Of a DNA stretch of 64,000 bases, positions 47,823 to 56,182 are shown piece after piece. Origin of the DNA: Vibrio atypicus (GTDB lineage: Bacteria > Pseudomonadota > Gammaproteobacteria > Enterobacterales > Vibrionaceae); assembly GCF_009811315.1 (NCBI RefSeq), contig NZ_BLID01000003.1, forward strand, positions 62,001 through 126,000. The letters are read 5' to 3'. Each line of letters starts with the position of its first letter. Positions within the stretch are counted from its first letter, which is position 1. A program made the position numbers and the translations under genes. A model generated the notes under the pieces. That model saw only the letters and a program-made list of their open reading frames with translations, was not told where the DNA came from and did no database searches.

Positions 47823-48596
47823 ATGCTCTGTTTAGGGATTATTGGAAACTTTTCAGGCCATTTAAGTGGTGCGGAACAGGTAGAAGAGCAAGCTCTACCA
47901 AATGGAATTTTTGTTATTGATTGCAAAGAAGAAAGGACAGTAACCTCTGGCGAAACTCTTGCCTACCCACGCGCAGGTGACAGCGTGGATATTGAACCTG
48001 AGTTTGTCTTACGTTGTCAGGTCGAATATAAGGATGGCAAAGTGAACTCCTTGATGACGACACATATATCGATAGGCAATGATGTCACGATAAGAAACCT
48101 TCCTGAAAGTGAAAAGATATCGCAGCGAAAGTCATGGGGACGACATTCAAAGGGCATTAATCGACATTGGTGGAATGTGTCTCGGCTATCTCCGGCGAAC
48201 TACGATGAAAGCATCAAGTTGATTTCGTATATTGAACGAGAAGGGCTATTTCATCTCGCCACACCTGCAGTAAGTTGTACCGAGTTGAAAGTGTTCTATT
48301 GTCACCTAATGGCTTGGATGGTGGGAAGGATCAATAATCAGAAAGATGAAGGAATGTATGAGGAGATTCTCCCTAAACTCGCGGAATTGGGTTACCCAAA
48401 AGAGATGATTCTATACACGGGTGCACCTAACTATACTAAGTGGGGGGAAGATAACTTTTTGCAGAAGGGCGATCAGGTCCATATTGCTGCCTACAACGCG
48501 AAGTTGATTGATGAACCTCTCATCGAAGATATGTTTCAGCGTAGAGCATTAATTAATGCAGACGCGATTCTCTCTTTCTCCCAAACTGTTGCTTGA
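47823..48596 (+). CDS. DUF5718-family protein (possible FAH-like fold)
   Basis: A 257-aa soluble protein starting LCLGIIGNFSGHLSGAEQVEEQALPNGIFV. I recognise the GIxGNFxGHLxQA pattern of DUF5718, a family whose fold may be related to fumarylacetoacetate hydrolase (not certain). The His/Trp-rich segment SWGRHSKGINRHWWNVS is distinctive. It lies 29 bp after citG with an AAAGGA ribosome site, so co-transcription with citDEFXG is possible. No role in citrate metabolism is known to me. Confidence 0.65.
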   Translation: MLCLGIIGNFSGHLSGAEQVEEQALPNGIFVIDCKEERTVTSGETLAYPRAGDSVDIEPEFVLRCQVEYKDGKVNSLMTTHISIGNDVTIRNLPESEKISQRKSWGRHSKGINRHWWNVSRLSPANYDESIKLISYIEREGLFHLATPAVSCTELKVFYCHLMAWMVGRINNQKDEGMYEEILPKLAELGYPKEMILYTGAPNYTKWGEDNFLQKGDQVHIAAYNAKLIDEPLIEDMFQRRALINADAILSFSQTVA

Positions 48597-48630
48597 AAAA
48601 AGAGCAATGACGAAAAGTTTGTCATTGCTC
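48595..48630 (-). terminator. rho-independent terminator of the 91-aa gene
   Basis: A perfect 10-bp stem (GAGCAATGAC / GTCATTGCTC). A run of Ts follows on the minus strand (A-run at 48596-48601). Its orientation shows that the small gene on the minus strand is transcribed. Confidence 0.8.
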
Positions 48631-48655
48631 AAGCTCCAACAAAATCCCTACAAAC

Positions 48656-48931
48656 CTATAAGCTTAGTTGTGTTGGAACAATACTTGCCGTTTCGTCGAT
48701 TTCGATCTGGCTAACAAAGCTGTTGCTGTGCTCTTCGCAAAGTGGCACGACGAAAAGTGCTTGATCGGAAAAACATGACTGAGTCACTAACACCCCATGT
48801 TGATGTTGTTTGGTACAATTTCGCTCGGCGCAGTACTGGTATTGCTGAGCTGTAAAATGTTTCCAATAGCTTAACCAGTTCTGTTTTGACTCTTCACTTA
48901 GTGTATGGCTGCATGCGTTTGTAACTATCAT
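48656..48931 (-). CDS. Small hypothetical protein (91 aa), Cys/His-rich
   Basis: A 91-aa protein with CAERNCTKQHQHG, a later CEEH and a total of five Cys, suggesting a metal site or disulphides (inference). There is no signal peptide or TM. It has a ribosome site AAAGG and its own terminator, which support it. The family is not recognised. It is convergent with the DUF5718 gene. Confidence 0.6.
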   Translation of the reverse strand: MIVTNACSHTLSEESKQNWLSYWKHFTAQQYQYCAERNCTKQHQHGVLVTQSCFSDQALFVVPLCEEHSNSFVSQIEIDETASIVPTQLSL

Positions 48932-49224
48932 ATCGCTACCTTTTTGATTTGGCTTGGATACATAGTAGATCTGACGGTGAACTGGGTTTTTGAATTAACC
49001 CTCATGTTATTGAGGTGATTATGTCTTTATTGGTGCTAATGAATTAAATCAAATTCTGCTAGTAGCACCTGTTGTTTAGTAGCGAGTATTGTCGAGTTTC
49101 CCACTAAATTACTAGAACTTACTGGAGATATTCTCTAACCAGATCAAATTGTTGGTTTTATCGATGAGCTATGAAATAAGTCACAAAAATTTTATGGGTA
49201 TTAAGGCATTCTAAAATCACTATC
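48932..49224. other. Intergenic, upstream part of the EF-G-like gene control region
   Basis: 293 bp, AT-rich, with no gene. It should hold the promoters of the 91-aa gene (minus) and the EF-G-like gene (plus). No specific operator was recognised. Confidence 0.4.
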
Positions 49225-49364
49225 CTCCAAAATGGAGCGTCTATGCATAGAGTCATCCGGAAAATGACGTGGAAAACGAGCTGGCGGTAATCCCGCCCAT
49301 ACTCCAATGCAGTTAGTGATCTACCTTGGTTAATTCACACGCTCTATGCAAGGAGGCTCTATGC
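49225..49364 (+). promoter_or_regulatory. Structured mRNA leader with alternative pairings over the ribosome site
   Basis: TGCATAGAG (49244-49252) can pair with CTCTATGCA (49342-49350), leaving AAGGAGG free. It can instead pair with CTCTATGC (49357-49364), which contains the ATG at 49361. A separate CCTCC (49224-49228) can pair with the Shine-Dalgarno GGAGG (49352-49356) or form the local hairpin CTCCA-AAA-TGGAG (49225-49237). Between the arms lie hairpins GTCAT/ATGAC and GGCGG/CCGCC. No known riboswitch class was recognised. Confidence 0.55.
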
Positions 49365-51382
49365 CTATCAACAAGATTCGCAACATCGCTTTTGTCGGTC
49401 AAACCGGCGTTGGTAAAACTACTCTCGTAGAAAAGCTACTCTTTACTTGTCAGGAAACATCTCATTTAGGCTGTGTTGAAAAAGGCGACACAGTAACCGA
49501 CTTTGACCCACAATCCATCCAATATCAGCACAGTATTGAAGCGACACCCGTCACTTTAAGTTGGCAAAAACACCGATTGAATATTATCGACACTCCTGGG
49601 CAAAATGAATTACTCGGAAGGACGTTGAGTGTATTTCCTGCGGTGGAAACTAGCGCACTCATTATTGACCCGCAGCAGTCGATTAATCAAAGCACTGAGC
49701 GATTATTTGAGTTCGCCCATGAGCAGAAAAAGTGCCAAATGATCATCATTAACAAGATAGATCTTGCTGGTGGTGAGTTAGAACGAATCTTGAATGATAT
49801 CCAACAGCGCTTTGGTGACAACTGTTTACCGATTAATTTACCAAGTGCAGATGGTACTCGAGTTGTCGATTGCTTTTTCGAGCCTGAAAGCAACGTAGAT
49901 ACGCTATTAGGTGATGTGGCGTCGACGCATGAAATCCTTATCGATCAAGTTATTGAAGTTGATGAAGAGCTGATGGAATTATACTTAGAGCAAGGCTCTG
50001 AACTATCAGCTCAACAGCTTCATGACCCGTTTGAAGAAGCGCTCCGAACAGGACATGTAATTCCCATTTGTTTTGCCTCTGCAGAAACAGGGGCCGGGGT
50101 CGAATTGCTATTGCGGACCTTGACGGAAATAATGCCAATGCCAAATGAAGGCAATCCACCTTTGTTAGAGAAAAACGGCAAGCTGATCAAAGTGAACTGT
50201 GAAACCTTGGAACACAGCGTAGCACACGTATATAAAATTAGTGTGGATCCATATATGGGTAAGTTGGCTTACATTCGGGTTTTCCAAGGCGAGATAAACA
50301 GCGGTAGCCAACTTATTATCGGGGAGGGCAATAAGCCGTTTAAAGTTGGACATTTATATCAACTACAAGGTAAGCAGCGCCATGAAATTTCGAAAGCACT
50401 TGCTGGCGATCTCTGTGTGTTAGCAAAAGTTGATGATTTGGAGTTCGATTCGATATTGCATGACTCGCGCGAAGAAGACGGTGTTTCACTCAAGACACTC
50501 CACTTGCCTGATCCCATGTATTCACTGTGTTTAAAACCGATAAAACGAGGTGACGAACAAAAGCTTTCCGATGTGTTAGCCAAAATTGCTAGTGAAGATC
50601 CATCTTTGAGAATTGAACATCGGGCGCGCACCAACGAGACAATCATTAGCGGGCAAGGTGAGTTCCACTTAAAAGTTGCCTTAGAGAAAATGTCGTCCAT
50701 TTATAAGCTGCAAGTAGAAACAAGCCAGCCAAGTGTTGAGTATTACGAGACGATCACTCAATCTGCCGAAGGGCACTATCGCCACAAGAAACAAAGTGGT
50801 GGTGCGGGTCAATTTGGTGAGGTGAAACTGTCCGTCAAACCATTGGAGCGAGGCGCAGGGTTTAAGTTTGTCAATAAAGTGGTTGGCGGCGCGATTCCAA
50901 CCGCTTTAATACCGGCTGTAGAGAAGGGGATTCGTCAAGCTCTTGAAGAAGGTGCGATTTCATCAAACCCAATTAAAGACATTGAAGTGACTGTGTTTGA
51001 TGGTAAATATCACTCGGTTGATTCTAAAGAGATCGCATTTCTTATTGCGGGTAAAAAAGCCTTTTTGGAGGCGGTTCGTGCGGCAGCGCCAATTGTGCTA
51101 GAGCCGGTTGTCCAAATGGAGCTTAATATTCCTACTCAGAATGTGGGTGATGTGTCAGGGGACCTTTCTGGTAACCGAGGATTAATTGAGGGGGCAGATT
51201 CTGCATCGAACAACTTCACTGTCTTAAGAGCCAAATCACCAATTAACGAGCTTCAAGATTACGCTCGCAGATTACGAGCTCTGACGGGAGGAGAAGGTAG
51301 CTTTAACATGACATTGAGTCATTATGAGCCAGCGCCACCTGCTATTCAAAATCGAGTCTGTAGTGACTCTTCAACGGCATAG
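49361..51382 (+). CDS. Elongation factor G-like GTPase
   Basis: A 673-aa EF-G-type protein with all domains: G domain (G1 GQTGVGKTT, G3 DTPGQ, G4 NKID), domain II, domains III-V (GQGEFHLKVALEKM, KKQSGGAGQFGEVKLSV, GGEGSFNMTLSHYEPAPP). G1 is not the translational AHIDAGKTT, and G3 has Gln where EF-G/EF-Tu have the catalytic His. It belongs to the FusA2-like group of unknown role, not housekeeping EF-G. The ATG at 49361 has AAGGAGG 4 nt upstream. It is a single gene with a structured leader and its own terminator. Confidence 0.92.
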   Translation: MPINKIRNIAFVGQTGVGKTTLVEKLLFTCQETSHLGCVEKGDTVTDFDPQSIQYQHSIEATPVTLSWQKHRLNIIDTPGQNELLGRTLSVFPAVETSALIIDPQQSINQSTERLFEFAHEQKKCQMIIINKIDLAGGELERILNDIQQRFGDNCLPINLPSADGTRVVDCFFEPESNVDTLLGDVASTHEILIDQVIEVDEELMELYLEQGSELSAQQLHDPFEEALRTGHVIPICFASAETGAGVELLLRTLTEIMPMPNEGNPPLLEKNGKLIKVNCETLEHSVAHVYKISVDPYMGKLAYIRVFQGEINSGSQLIIGEGNKPFKVGHLYQLQGKQRHEISKALAGDLCVLAKVDDLEFDSILHDSREEDGVSLKTLHLPDPMYSLCLKPIKRGDEQKLSDVLAKIASEDPSLRIEHRARTNETIISGQGEFHLKVALEKMSSIYKLQVETSQPSVEYYETITQSAEGHYRHKKQSGGAGQFGEVKLSVKPLERGAGFKFVNKVVGGAIPTALIPAVEKGIRQALEEGAISSNPIKDIEVTVFDGKYHSVDSKEIAFLIAGKKAFLEAVRAAAPIVLEPVVQMELNIPTQNVGDVSGDLSGNRGLIEGADSASNNFTVLRAKSPINELQDYARRLRALTGGEGSFNMTLSHYEPAPPAIQNRVCSDSSTA

Positions 51383-51387
51383 GAGTA

Positions 51388-51414
51388 AAAAAGGCGCTGA
51401 ATCAGCGCCTTTTT
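51388..51414 (+). terminator. rho-independent terminator of the EF-G-like gene
   Basis: A stem AAAAAGGCGCTGA / TCAGCGCCTTTTT with a one-base centre. It may also serve the convergent lipoprotein gene. Confidence 0.92.
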
Positions 51415-51435
51415 AATCTGTCTGGTTGAGTCAAA

Positions 51436-52131
51436 TTACTCGGCAGGTCTCCAGCTTAGGGCACTTGCGATTGCGCCAACAGCCAAAATATCTTGCTGCT
51501 CTTGAGACATTTCTGGCAACCACTGAACAGTTAAGATGCCGTTTGTTTGAACGGCAGCGACTTCTTTACCGTTTAACTTGAAGCTGTAACCCAATGGGTT
51601 TTCTAATGGCATCATTAAATTAGTGCCTGTATGGACTGTTTCCACTTCAAAGCGCTTACCGTTGATATTAATGTGGCCAGTTTCTTTCTTCTCGGTACCA
51701 AAATTGATCATTTTGTCCTCAGCAGCGATAGTAAAGTTACCAACTGATTGGCCTTTAGATGAAATGTCACAGGTGTAAGGAGCATTGCCGCCGAATTGCA
51801 TCATGCCGACATTCACTGATGTACCACCACCTGAACAGCTTAGAACCCAGCTCTCACTGTTGTCTTTACGGGTGATTTCTGCCCCCATAGAGCCATCTTT
51901 GGTAGAAATGGTGTTAAACCAAGTCGAGCTAGATGCATCTCGCGAGTATTTACCCTCGTACAAACCACCCATAGTGAATTGTCCATCGCCACCTAGGCCC
52001 CATAGATCGCCGTCAGTTTTAATCAGCAATTCTGGCTGAGCTTTTACTGCCTCTGATTTGTCCATGATAGCCAAGCTACCACATGCTGTAAGACCAAGAA
52101 CTGAGAAAAGAATAGCAATGTGTTTTTTCAT
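51436..52131 (-). CDS. Hypothetical lipoprotein
   Basis: A 231-aa protein with signal and lipobox (SVLGLTAC, Cys17), then a Gly/Ser-rich mature part with alternating short strands (GQFTMGGLYEGKYSRD, GHININGKRFEVETVH), suggesting a beta-rich fold. The family is not recognised. The ATG at 52131 is chosen over a TTG four codons upstream. It may form a two-gene unit with the upstream secreted protein on the same strand (71 bp gap). Confidence 0.7.
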   Translation of the reverse strand: MKKHIAILFSVLGLTACGSLAIMDKSEAVKAQPELLIKTDGDLWGLGGDGQFTMGGLYEGKYSRDASSSTWFNTISTKDGSMGAEITRKDNSESWVLSCSGGGTSVNVGMMQFGGNAPYTCDISSKGQSVGNFTIAAEDKMINFGTEKKETGHININGKRFEVETVHTGTNLMMPLENPLGYSFKLNGKEVAAVQTNGILTVQWLPEMSQEQQDILAVGAIASALSWRPAE

Positions 52132-52202
52132 GTTTGATACCAAATTATGTTGTAGACCAATGACACGTCACTGGGTAGAAAACTCGTAAACTAGGCTGGT
52201 GG

Positions 52203-52757
52203 TTACTCGATACCTTGTAGCTCTAAAGAGTATGAAATGGATTTTACTTGTCCGTCTGGGCTCGTTTTTACGATGTAACCAGAGTAATCATCGAAAAACT
52301 TGTCATTGATGATTATCCAATGGCCCTCTTTTTTGATTGCGTATGGCTCTACTTCACGATGTCCATAGCTGAAGCTTTTATAGATACCATCCAAGGCTTC
52401 ACGTAAGACATCGGCTTGTAGGTCATCCGTTAGGCGGAAGCTCGTTTTTATGCAGTTTGCAATTTCTGGTAACGGCTGTGTGCTCGATGGGGTCGAAATA
52501 GCCTCAACTGTATCGCCTTGGTGTATGAAAAGGTGCTCACCAAAACTCGACTCGCTATCAGGAAGACGGATAGTCGGTGTCGCAGAATAAAATGTGCAGT
52601 CAAATGTAGAGCGTACGGCTAGGCTTTTTACTTGCTTAACATCTACCTGGAACCAATTAGTAACTTTATCGGAAATGTGTTGCTCTACACTTATAGATGC
52701 GTTTGCTGCAAATGGGAGAGAAGCAGCAAGTAAAGCAATCAAATTTTTACGCTTCAT
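52203..52757 (-). CDS. Hypothetical periplasmic/secreted protein
   Basis: A 184-aa protein with a clear signal peptide (cut near ANASI), mature part with two Cys (CTFYS, NCIKT) that could form a disulphide. A C-terminal segment (HWIIINDKFFDDYSGYIVKTSPDGQVKSISYSLEL) looks like repeated beta strands. The function is unknown. It faces the two-component system across a 645-bp gap and precedes the lipoprotein gene. Confidence 0.7.
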   Translation of the reverse strand: MKRKNLIALLAASLPFAANASISVEQHISDKVTNWFQVDVKQVKSLAVRSTFDCTFYSATPTIRLPDSESSFGEHLFIHQGDTVEAISTPSSTQPLPEIANCIKTSFRLTDDLQADVLREALDGIYKSFSYGHREVEPYAIKKEGHWIIINDKFFDDYSGYIVKTSPDGQVKSISYSLELQGIE

Positions 52758-53402
52758 GGCATAGACTCTTTCTGGACAAGAAATTTGGCTGAATAGTAAA
52801 TGTCTGAGAGATAAATGATAAGACTACAACAATGTGCGTATGGAGCGATAAGGTTTGAATGTAAGCCATCGAACGGTTGATGTTACAAACAATTAACCCA
52901 AAACAGTTTGAAAACGAAAGCGAAGAGGGCGAACAGGCCCTGTTTTATATATGGAACGAAACAAAATGAGGTTAATTTATAAGTATTGAATTCGGTATTT
53001 TCGGTCTATGTAAGCCAATGTAAGCAAAGTGGTGATGGATTGTAAGGCAAGCCCCCCTATTTCGTGTATCACAATTGAGACTATGTTTTGTAAACAAATA
53101 AATACGGCAAGCCAATCAGGTCAAAAAACAAACGAATCAAACAACTTTATTGAAGTAATTGTTTTTATTGTTAAATATTTCTTCATAAGTTGTCACGTTT
53201 TGGTTTGTGAATAATGGCAAATGGACGTGTCCTCTACGATTAAACAGTAGTCTGTATTGCAACTTTGTAAGGCGCGTAAATTGAGCATTTACAAATGTAA
53301 GGTAATTCTTACTCAAACTATTTGTTAGATTTATAAGTAGGGTTGATGCGTTAAACGTTTGCTATATACTGCGCGCAAATTTATAAGGTGGTGCGTAGGT
53401 AA
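52758..53402. other. Divergent intergenic region before the two-component system
   Basis: 645 bp without a gene, AT-rich, between a secreted-protein gene (minus) and the response regulator (plus). It contains five TGTAAG hexamers, described separately. No promoter was identified with confidence. Confidence 0.5.
53008..53301. promoter_or_regulatory. TGTAAG repeats, candidate response-regulator sites
   Basis: TGTAAG occurs at 53009, 53019, 53041, 53266 and 53296. The first two are part of the 10-bp direct repeats ATGTAAGCCA and ATGTAAGCAA; the last two are 30 bp apart. Direct repeats at 10-bp spacing are typical of OmpR-family binding sites. Confidence 0.45.
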
Positions 53403-54107
53403 ATGAATTCTAAGATTTTGTTGATCGAAGATGATAAAGATATATCACAACTAACTCAGATGTATCTTACAGCTGAAGGTTATGAAGTTCATGCCATTTA
53501 TGATGGCTCGATTGCGATTGAAACTATTCAAACTTACCAACCCGATCTTGTCTTATTAGATCTTATGCTACCAGGGAAAAGTGGCGCAGAAATCTGCAGC
53601 GAAGCAAGAAAGTTTTACTCAGGAATGATTATGGTGCTTACCGCAGCAGAAGATGAAATGAGTGAAGTCAGTCTGTTTAAGTTTGGCGCTGATGACTACG
53701 TGACAAAACCCGTTCGAGGGCACATTCTTGTTGCTCGTATAGAAGCATTGATGCGTCGTTACCAACGACAACAAAAGTTAGAACAAGCAAGCTTTGTCTT
53801 AGACGCACATGGCATCGTAATCAATGCACAAAACCAGACAGCCTATTATGATCATAAACCGATCAGCTTAACTAATTCTGAGTTCGAGATACTTCAGTTG
53901 CTGATAGAAAATGCTGGCGAAACAGTTTCTCGTGAACACTGTTGTCGCCTTGCTAGAGGCATTGAATACAATGTCAACAATCGTTCGATCGACATGAGAG
54001 TATCGGGTCTACGTAAAAAACTAATTCAAGCAGAAGTCTATACTGCGGCAATTAAAACAATTCGAAATCAAGGTTATAAGTTAGTGAGTAGCAGTGCATG
54101 TGCGTAG
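53403..54107 (+). CDS. OmpR-family response regulator
   Basis: A 234-aa regulator with receiver (LLIEDDKDISQLTQ, phospho-Asp in LVLLDLMLPG, DDYVTKPV) and winged-helix DNA-binding domain (ISLTNSEFEILQLLIENAGETVSREHCC, NRSIDMRVSGLRKKL, IKTIRNQGYKL). It is the partner of the kinase that follows, with a 10-nt overlap. It resembles RstA in general layout. Targets are unknown; nearby envelope-protein genes and TGTAAG motifs are plausible. Confidence 0.92.
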   Translation: MNSKILLIEDDKDISQLTQMYLTAEGYEVHAIYDGSIAIETIQTYQPDLVLLDLMLPGKSGAEICSEARKFYSGMIMVLTAAEDEMSEVSLFKFGADDYVTKPVRGHILVARIEALMRRYQRQQKLEQASFVLDAHGIVINAQNQTAYYDHKPISLTNSEFEILQLLIENAGETVSREHCCRLARGIEYNVNNRSIDMRVSGLRKKLIQAEVYTAAIKTIRNQGYKLVSSSACA

Positions 54108-55447
54108 TGGCTAAACCGCGCTCCATGTTCACCTGTCTTTACCTTGAGAGCTTGCTAGGGATGATGCTAACCTTTGCGATTTTCATGCATTTCGGCTCTA
54201 GTTACCTCAAGCAAGCAGATATCGATATTTTTGTTGATGATAGTATGCACCACATTCAGCACTATCTAGACAGTCGATATGATCAGCAGGGTATCTATGA
54301 AAGACTCAACCAATACAAAGAACTGACTTTCTATGACTATAAGCTTTCACTCTTAGAAGGGTGGAATGAAAAAACGCCATTATGTATCCATTGCAAGCAT
54401 CATATGAGTAAGCAAGGGTTAAGCGTTTATATGGATGATGACGATTTACTGCGCGTAGCGTTGCCGATACCAAATTCAAATCATCATCTATTGTTCCAAG
54501 AAATCAACTACTTGTTTGATGAATCACTGCCTTGGTATCAAGACCGCAAAATTCATTTTATGCTTTCTCTCTTTTTAACGATGAGTATTGCGCTAGCGTT
54601 ATTGATTTACTTACCCCTTCATCGAGTGAACAAGCGGGTTAATCGATTGATTCAAACTCAAGAACGATTTGGCCAAGGCGAACTCAGTGTTCGCGCTGAA
54701 AGCTATCATATCTCGCCAGTAAAAGAGATCGCGCAAAGTTTTAATGAAATGGCTGAAGATATCGACCGACGAGTAAAGCAAAACCAAATTTTTTCTCATG
54801 CGATTCCACATGAAATTCGAACTCCTCTAAGTAAAATTCAGATGGCTTGCGATCTTGTTAGACGAGAAGATTGTAAGAACAGGGATCAGCTGTTTGATGA
54901 TATTGATGACTATATTGAAGATATATCGGATTTAACGACAGACATTTTACAGTTATCGAAGCTCAACAATAAGCTCAATGTTAACAATCGACCTGATGAG
55001 ACAAACATCTCTCTGAAGAGTTTGTGCCGATGCCGATTAGACATGATTGCAAGCAATAAAACGAAGCTTAATATTTCTGATGACGTTCGTGAGGATGAGT
55101 TAACGGTAGCTCCGGCCTTCGTTAAGCTTGTTTTGGATAACCTAATTAAAAACGCAGATCGATATGGAAATGGCCTTGTTGAGCTCACTTTAAGAGAGTT
55201 TGGTAGTTGTTGGACGATTGATGTTGAGGACAATGGCTCCGGTATTCCAGAGGAAAAACGACAAGAGATTTTTATTGCATTTTCAAGACTAGATAAGAGC
55301 AGAAACTCGAATGACGGAGGGTTTGGTTTAGGTTTAGCGATTGCCCAAAACGCAGCGAGAAACTTAAATTGGACACTTTCAGTTGATGATAGTCACCTCG
55401 GTGGGGCAAGGTTTACTGTTTTGATCCCTAAACCCCAAAAAAGTTAG
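54098..55447 (+). CDS. Sensor histidine kinase, RstB-like
   Basis: A 449-aa kinase with TM1 (about 14-33), a short periplasmic domain (about 35-150) containing CIHCKHH (a possible metal or redox site), TM2 (about 155-175), HAMP, DHp with phospho-His in HAIPHEIRTPLSKI, and HATPase motifs (DNLIKNADRYGNG, DNGSGIPEEKR, GFGLGLAIAQ). The start at 54098 overlaps the regulator; an ATG at 54125 is also possible. The ligand is unknown. It is convergent with the TetR gene. Confidence 0.9.
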   Translation: MCVVAKPRSMFTCLYLESLLGMMLTFAIFMHFGSSYLKQADIDIFVDDSMHHIQHYLDSRYDQQGIYERLNQYKELTFYDYKLSLLEGWNEKTPLCIHCKHHMSKQGLSVYMDDDDLLRVALPIPNSNHHLLFQEINYLFDESLPWYQDRKIHFMLSLFLTMSIALALLIYLPLHRVNKRVNRLIQTQERFGQGELSVRAESYHISPVKEIAQSFNEMAEDIDRRVKQNQIFSHAIPHEIRTPLSKIQMACDLVRREDCKNRDQLFDDIDDYIEDISDLTTDILQLSKLNNKLNVNNRPDETNISLKSLCRCRLDMIASNKTKLNISDDVREDELTVAPAFVKLVLDNLIKNADRYGNGLVELTLREFGSCWTIDVEDNGSGIPEEKRQEIFIAFSRLDKSRNSNDGGFGLGLAIAQNAARNLNWTLSVDDSHLGGARFTVLIPKPQKS

Positions 55448-55471
55448 GCGCTTACTGCTTTAAATACGAGT

Positions 55472-56182
55472 CTAGCTTATGTCATATGCGGCGTCGTAAA
55501 TGAGCTCTTGTACACTGTCAGGGGTTAACTTGATTTGACTAGGCACATTGAATCGATAAGCCATCATGTTGTTGAACATACTCCAATGTTTCAATAAGCA
55601 TTGATCTGCGTCTTTGGTTTCTTCACGCCAAGTTTCATTCATAAACGGTGTCAAACTTGCTGCACCATGAGCAAACATGATCATCTGCCACTTTATCTCC
55701 CAAATTTTGACTGGAGTATCAGGGTTTTCGTTATTGTAATCATCAGCAATTCTGTTGACTAACGACTCGATTTTGCCCGTATTATCAATAAAGTAGTCAA
55801 ATAGTGCATCTTCATGTCTAACAGCGTCGGCGATTAACTGAATAGGGCGTTTAAATGTCAGCATATGAGCTAACAATCTCACTGAAAACAAGTAGAGTTT
55901 TACGTTAGCCGTTGCATCTAAAGGGATGTTATTAATGATGGTGTGGATGTAGTTTTCCATGTATTGATGTAGACCATCACTAATCGCATGCCAGATCTTC
56001 TCTTTGCTACCAAAGTGGTGTCGGATCAAGCTGTGCGAGACACCCGCCTTCTCACTAATATTTCTAATAGAGACACGTTCATAACCAAGTTCACAAAACA
56101 ACTCAGTAGCGACTTTCATTATCTCGCACTTTGTTTTCTCTGCATCTTTTGCGCTGCGGCGGCCTTGTTTTCTTTCTGTCAT
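55472..56182 (-). CDS. TetR-family regulator upstream of the PHB genes
   Basis: A 236-aa regulator with N-terminal HTH (CELGYERVSIRNISEKAGVSHSLIRHHFGSKEKIWHAI). The ligand domain is of the type found in larger TetR proteins. It is divergent from phaB across 779 bp, a position suggesting control of PHB synthesis (inference). CAACA/TGTTG arms 60-85 bp before its start could be an operator. The ribosome site is weak. Confidence 0.85.
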   Translation of the reverse strand: MTERKQGRRSAKDAEKTKCEIMKVATELFCELGYERVSIRNISEKAGVSHSLIRHHFGSKEKIWHAISDGLHQYMENYIHTIINNIPLDATANVKLYLFSVRLLAHMLTFKRPIQLIADAVRHEDALFDYFIDNTGKIESLVNRIADDYNNENPDTPVKIWEIKWQMIMFAHGAASLTPFMNETWREETKDADQCLLKHWSMFNNMMAYRFNVPSQIKLTPDSVQELIYDAAYDIS

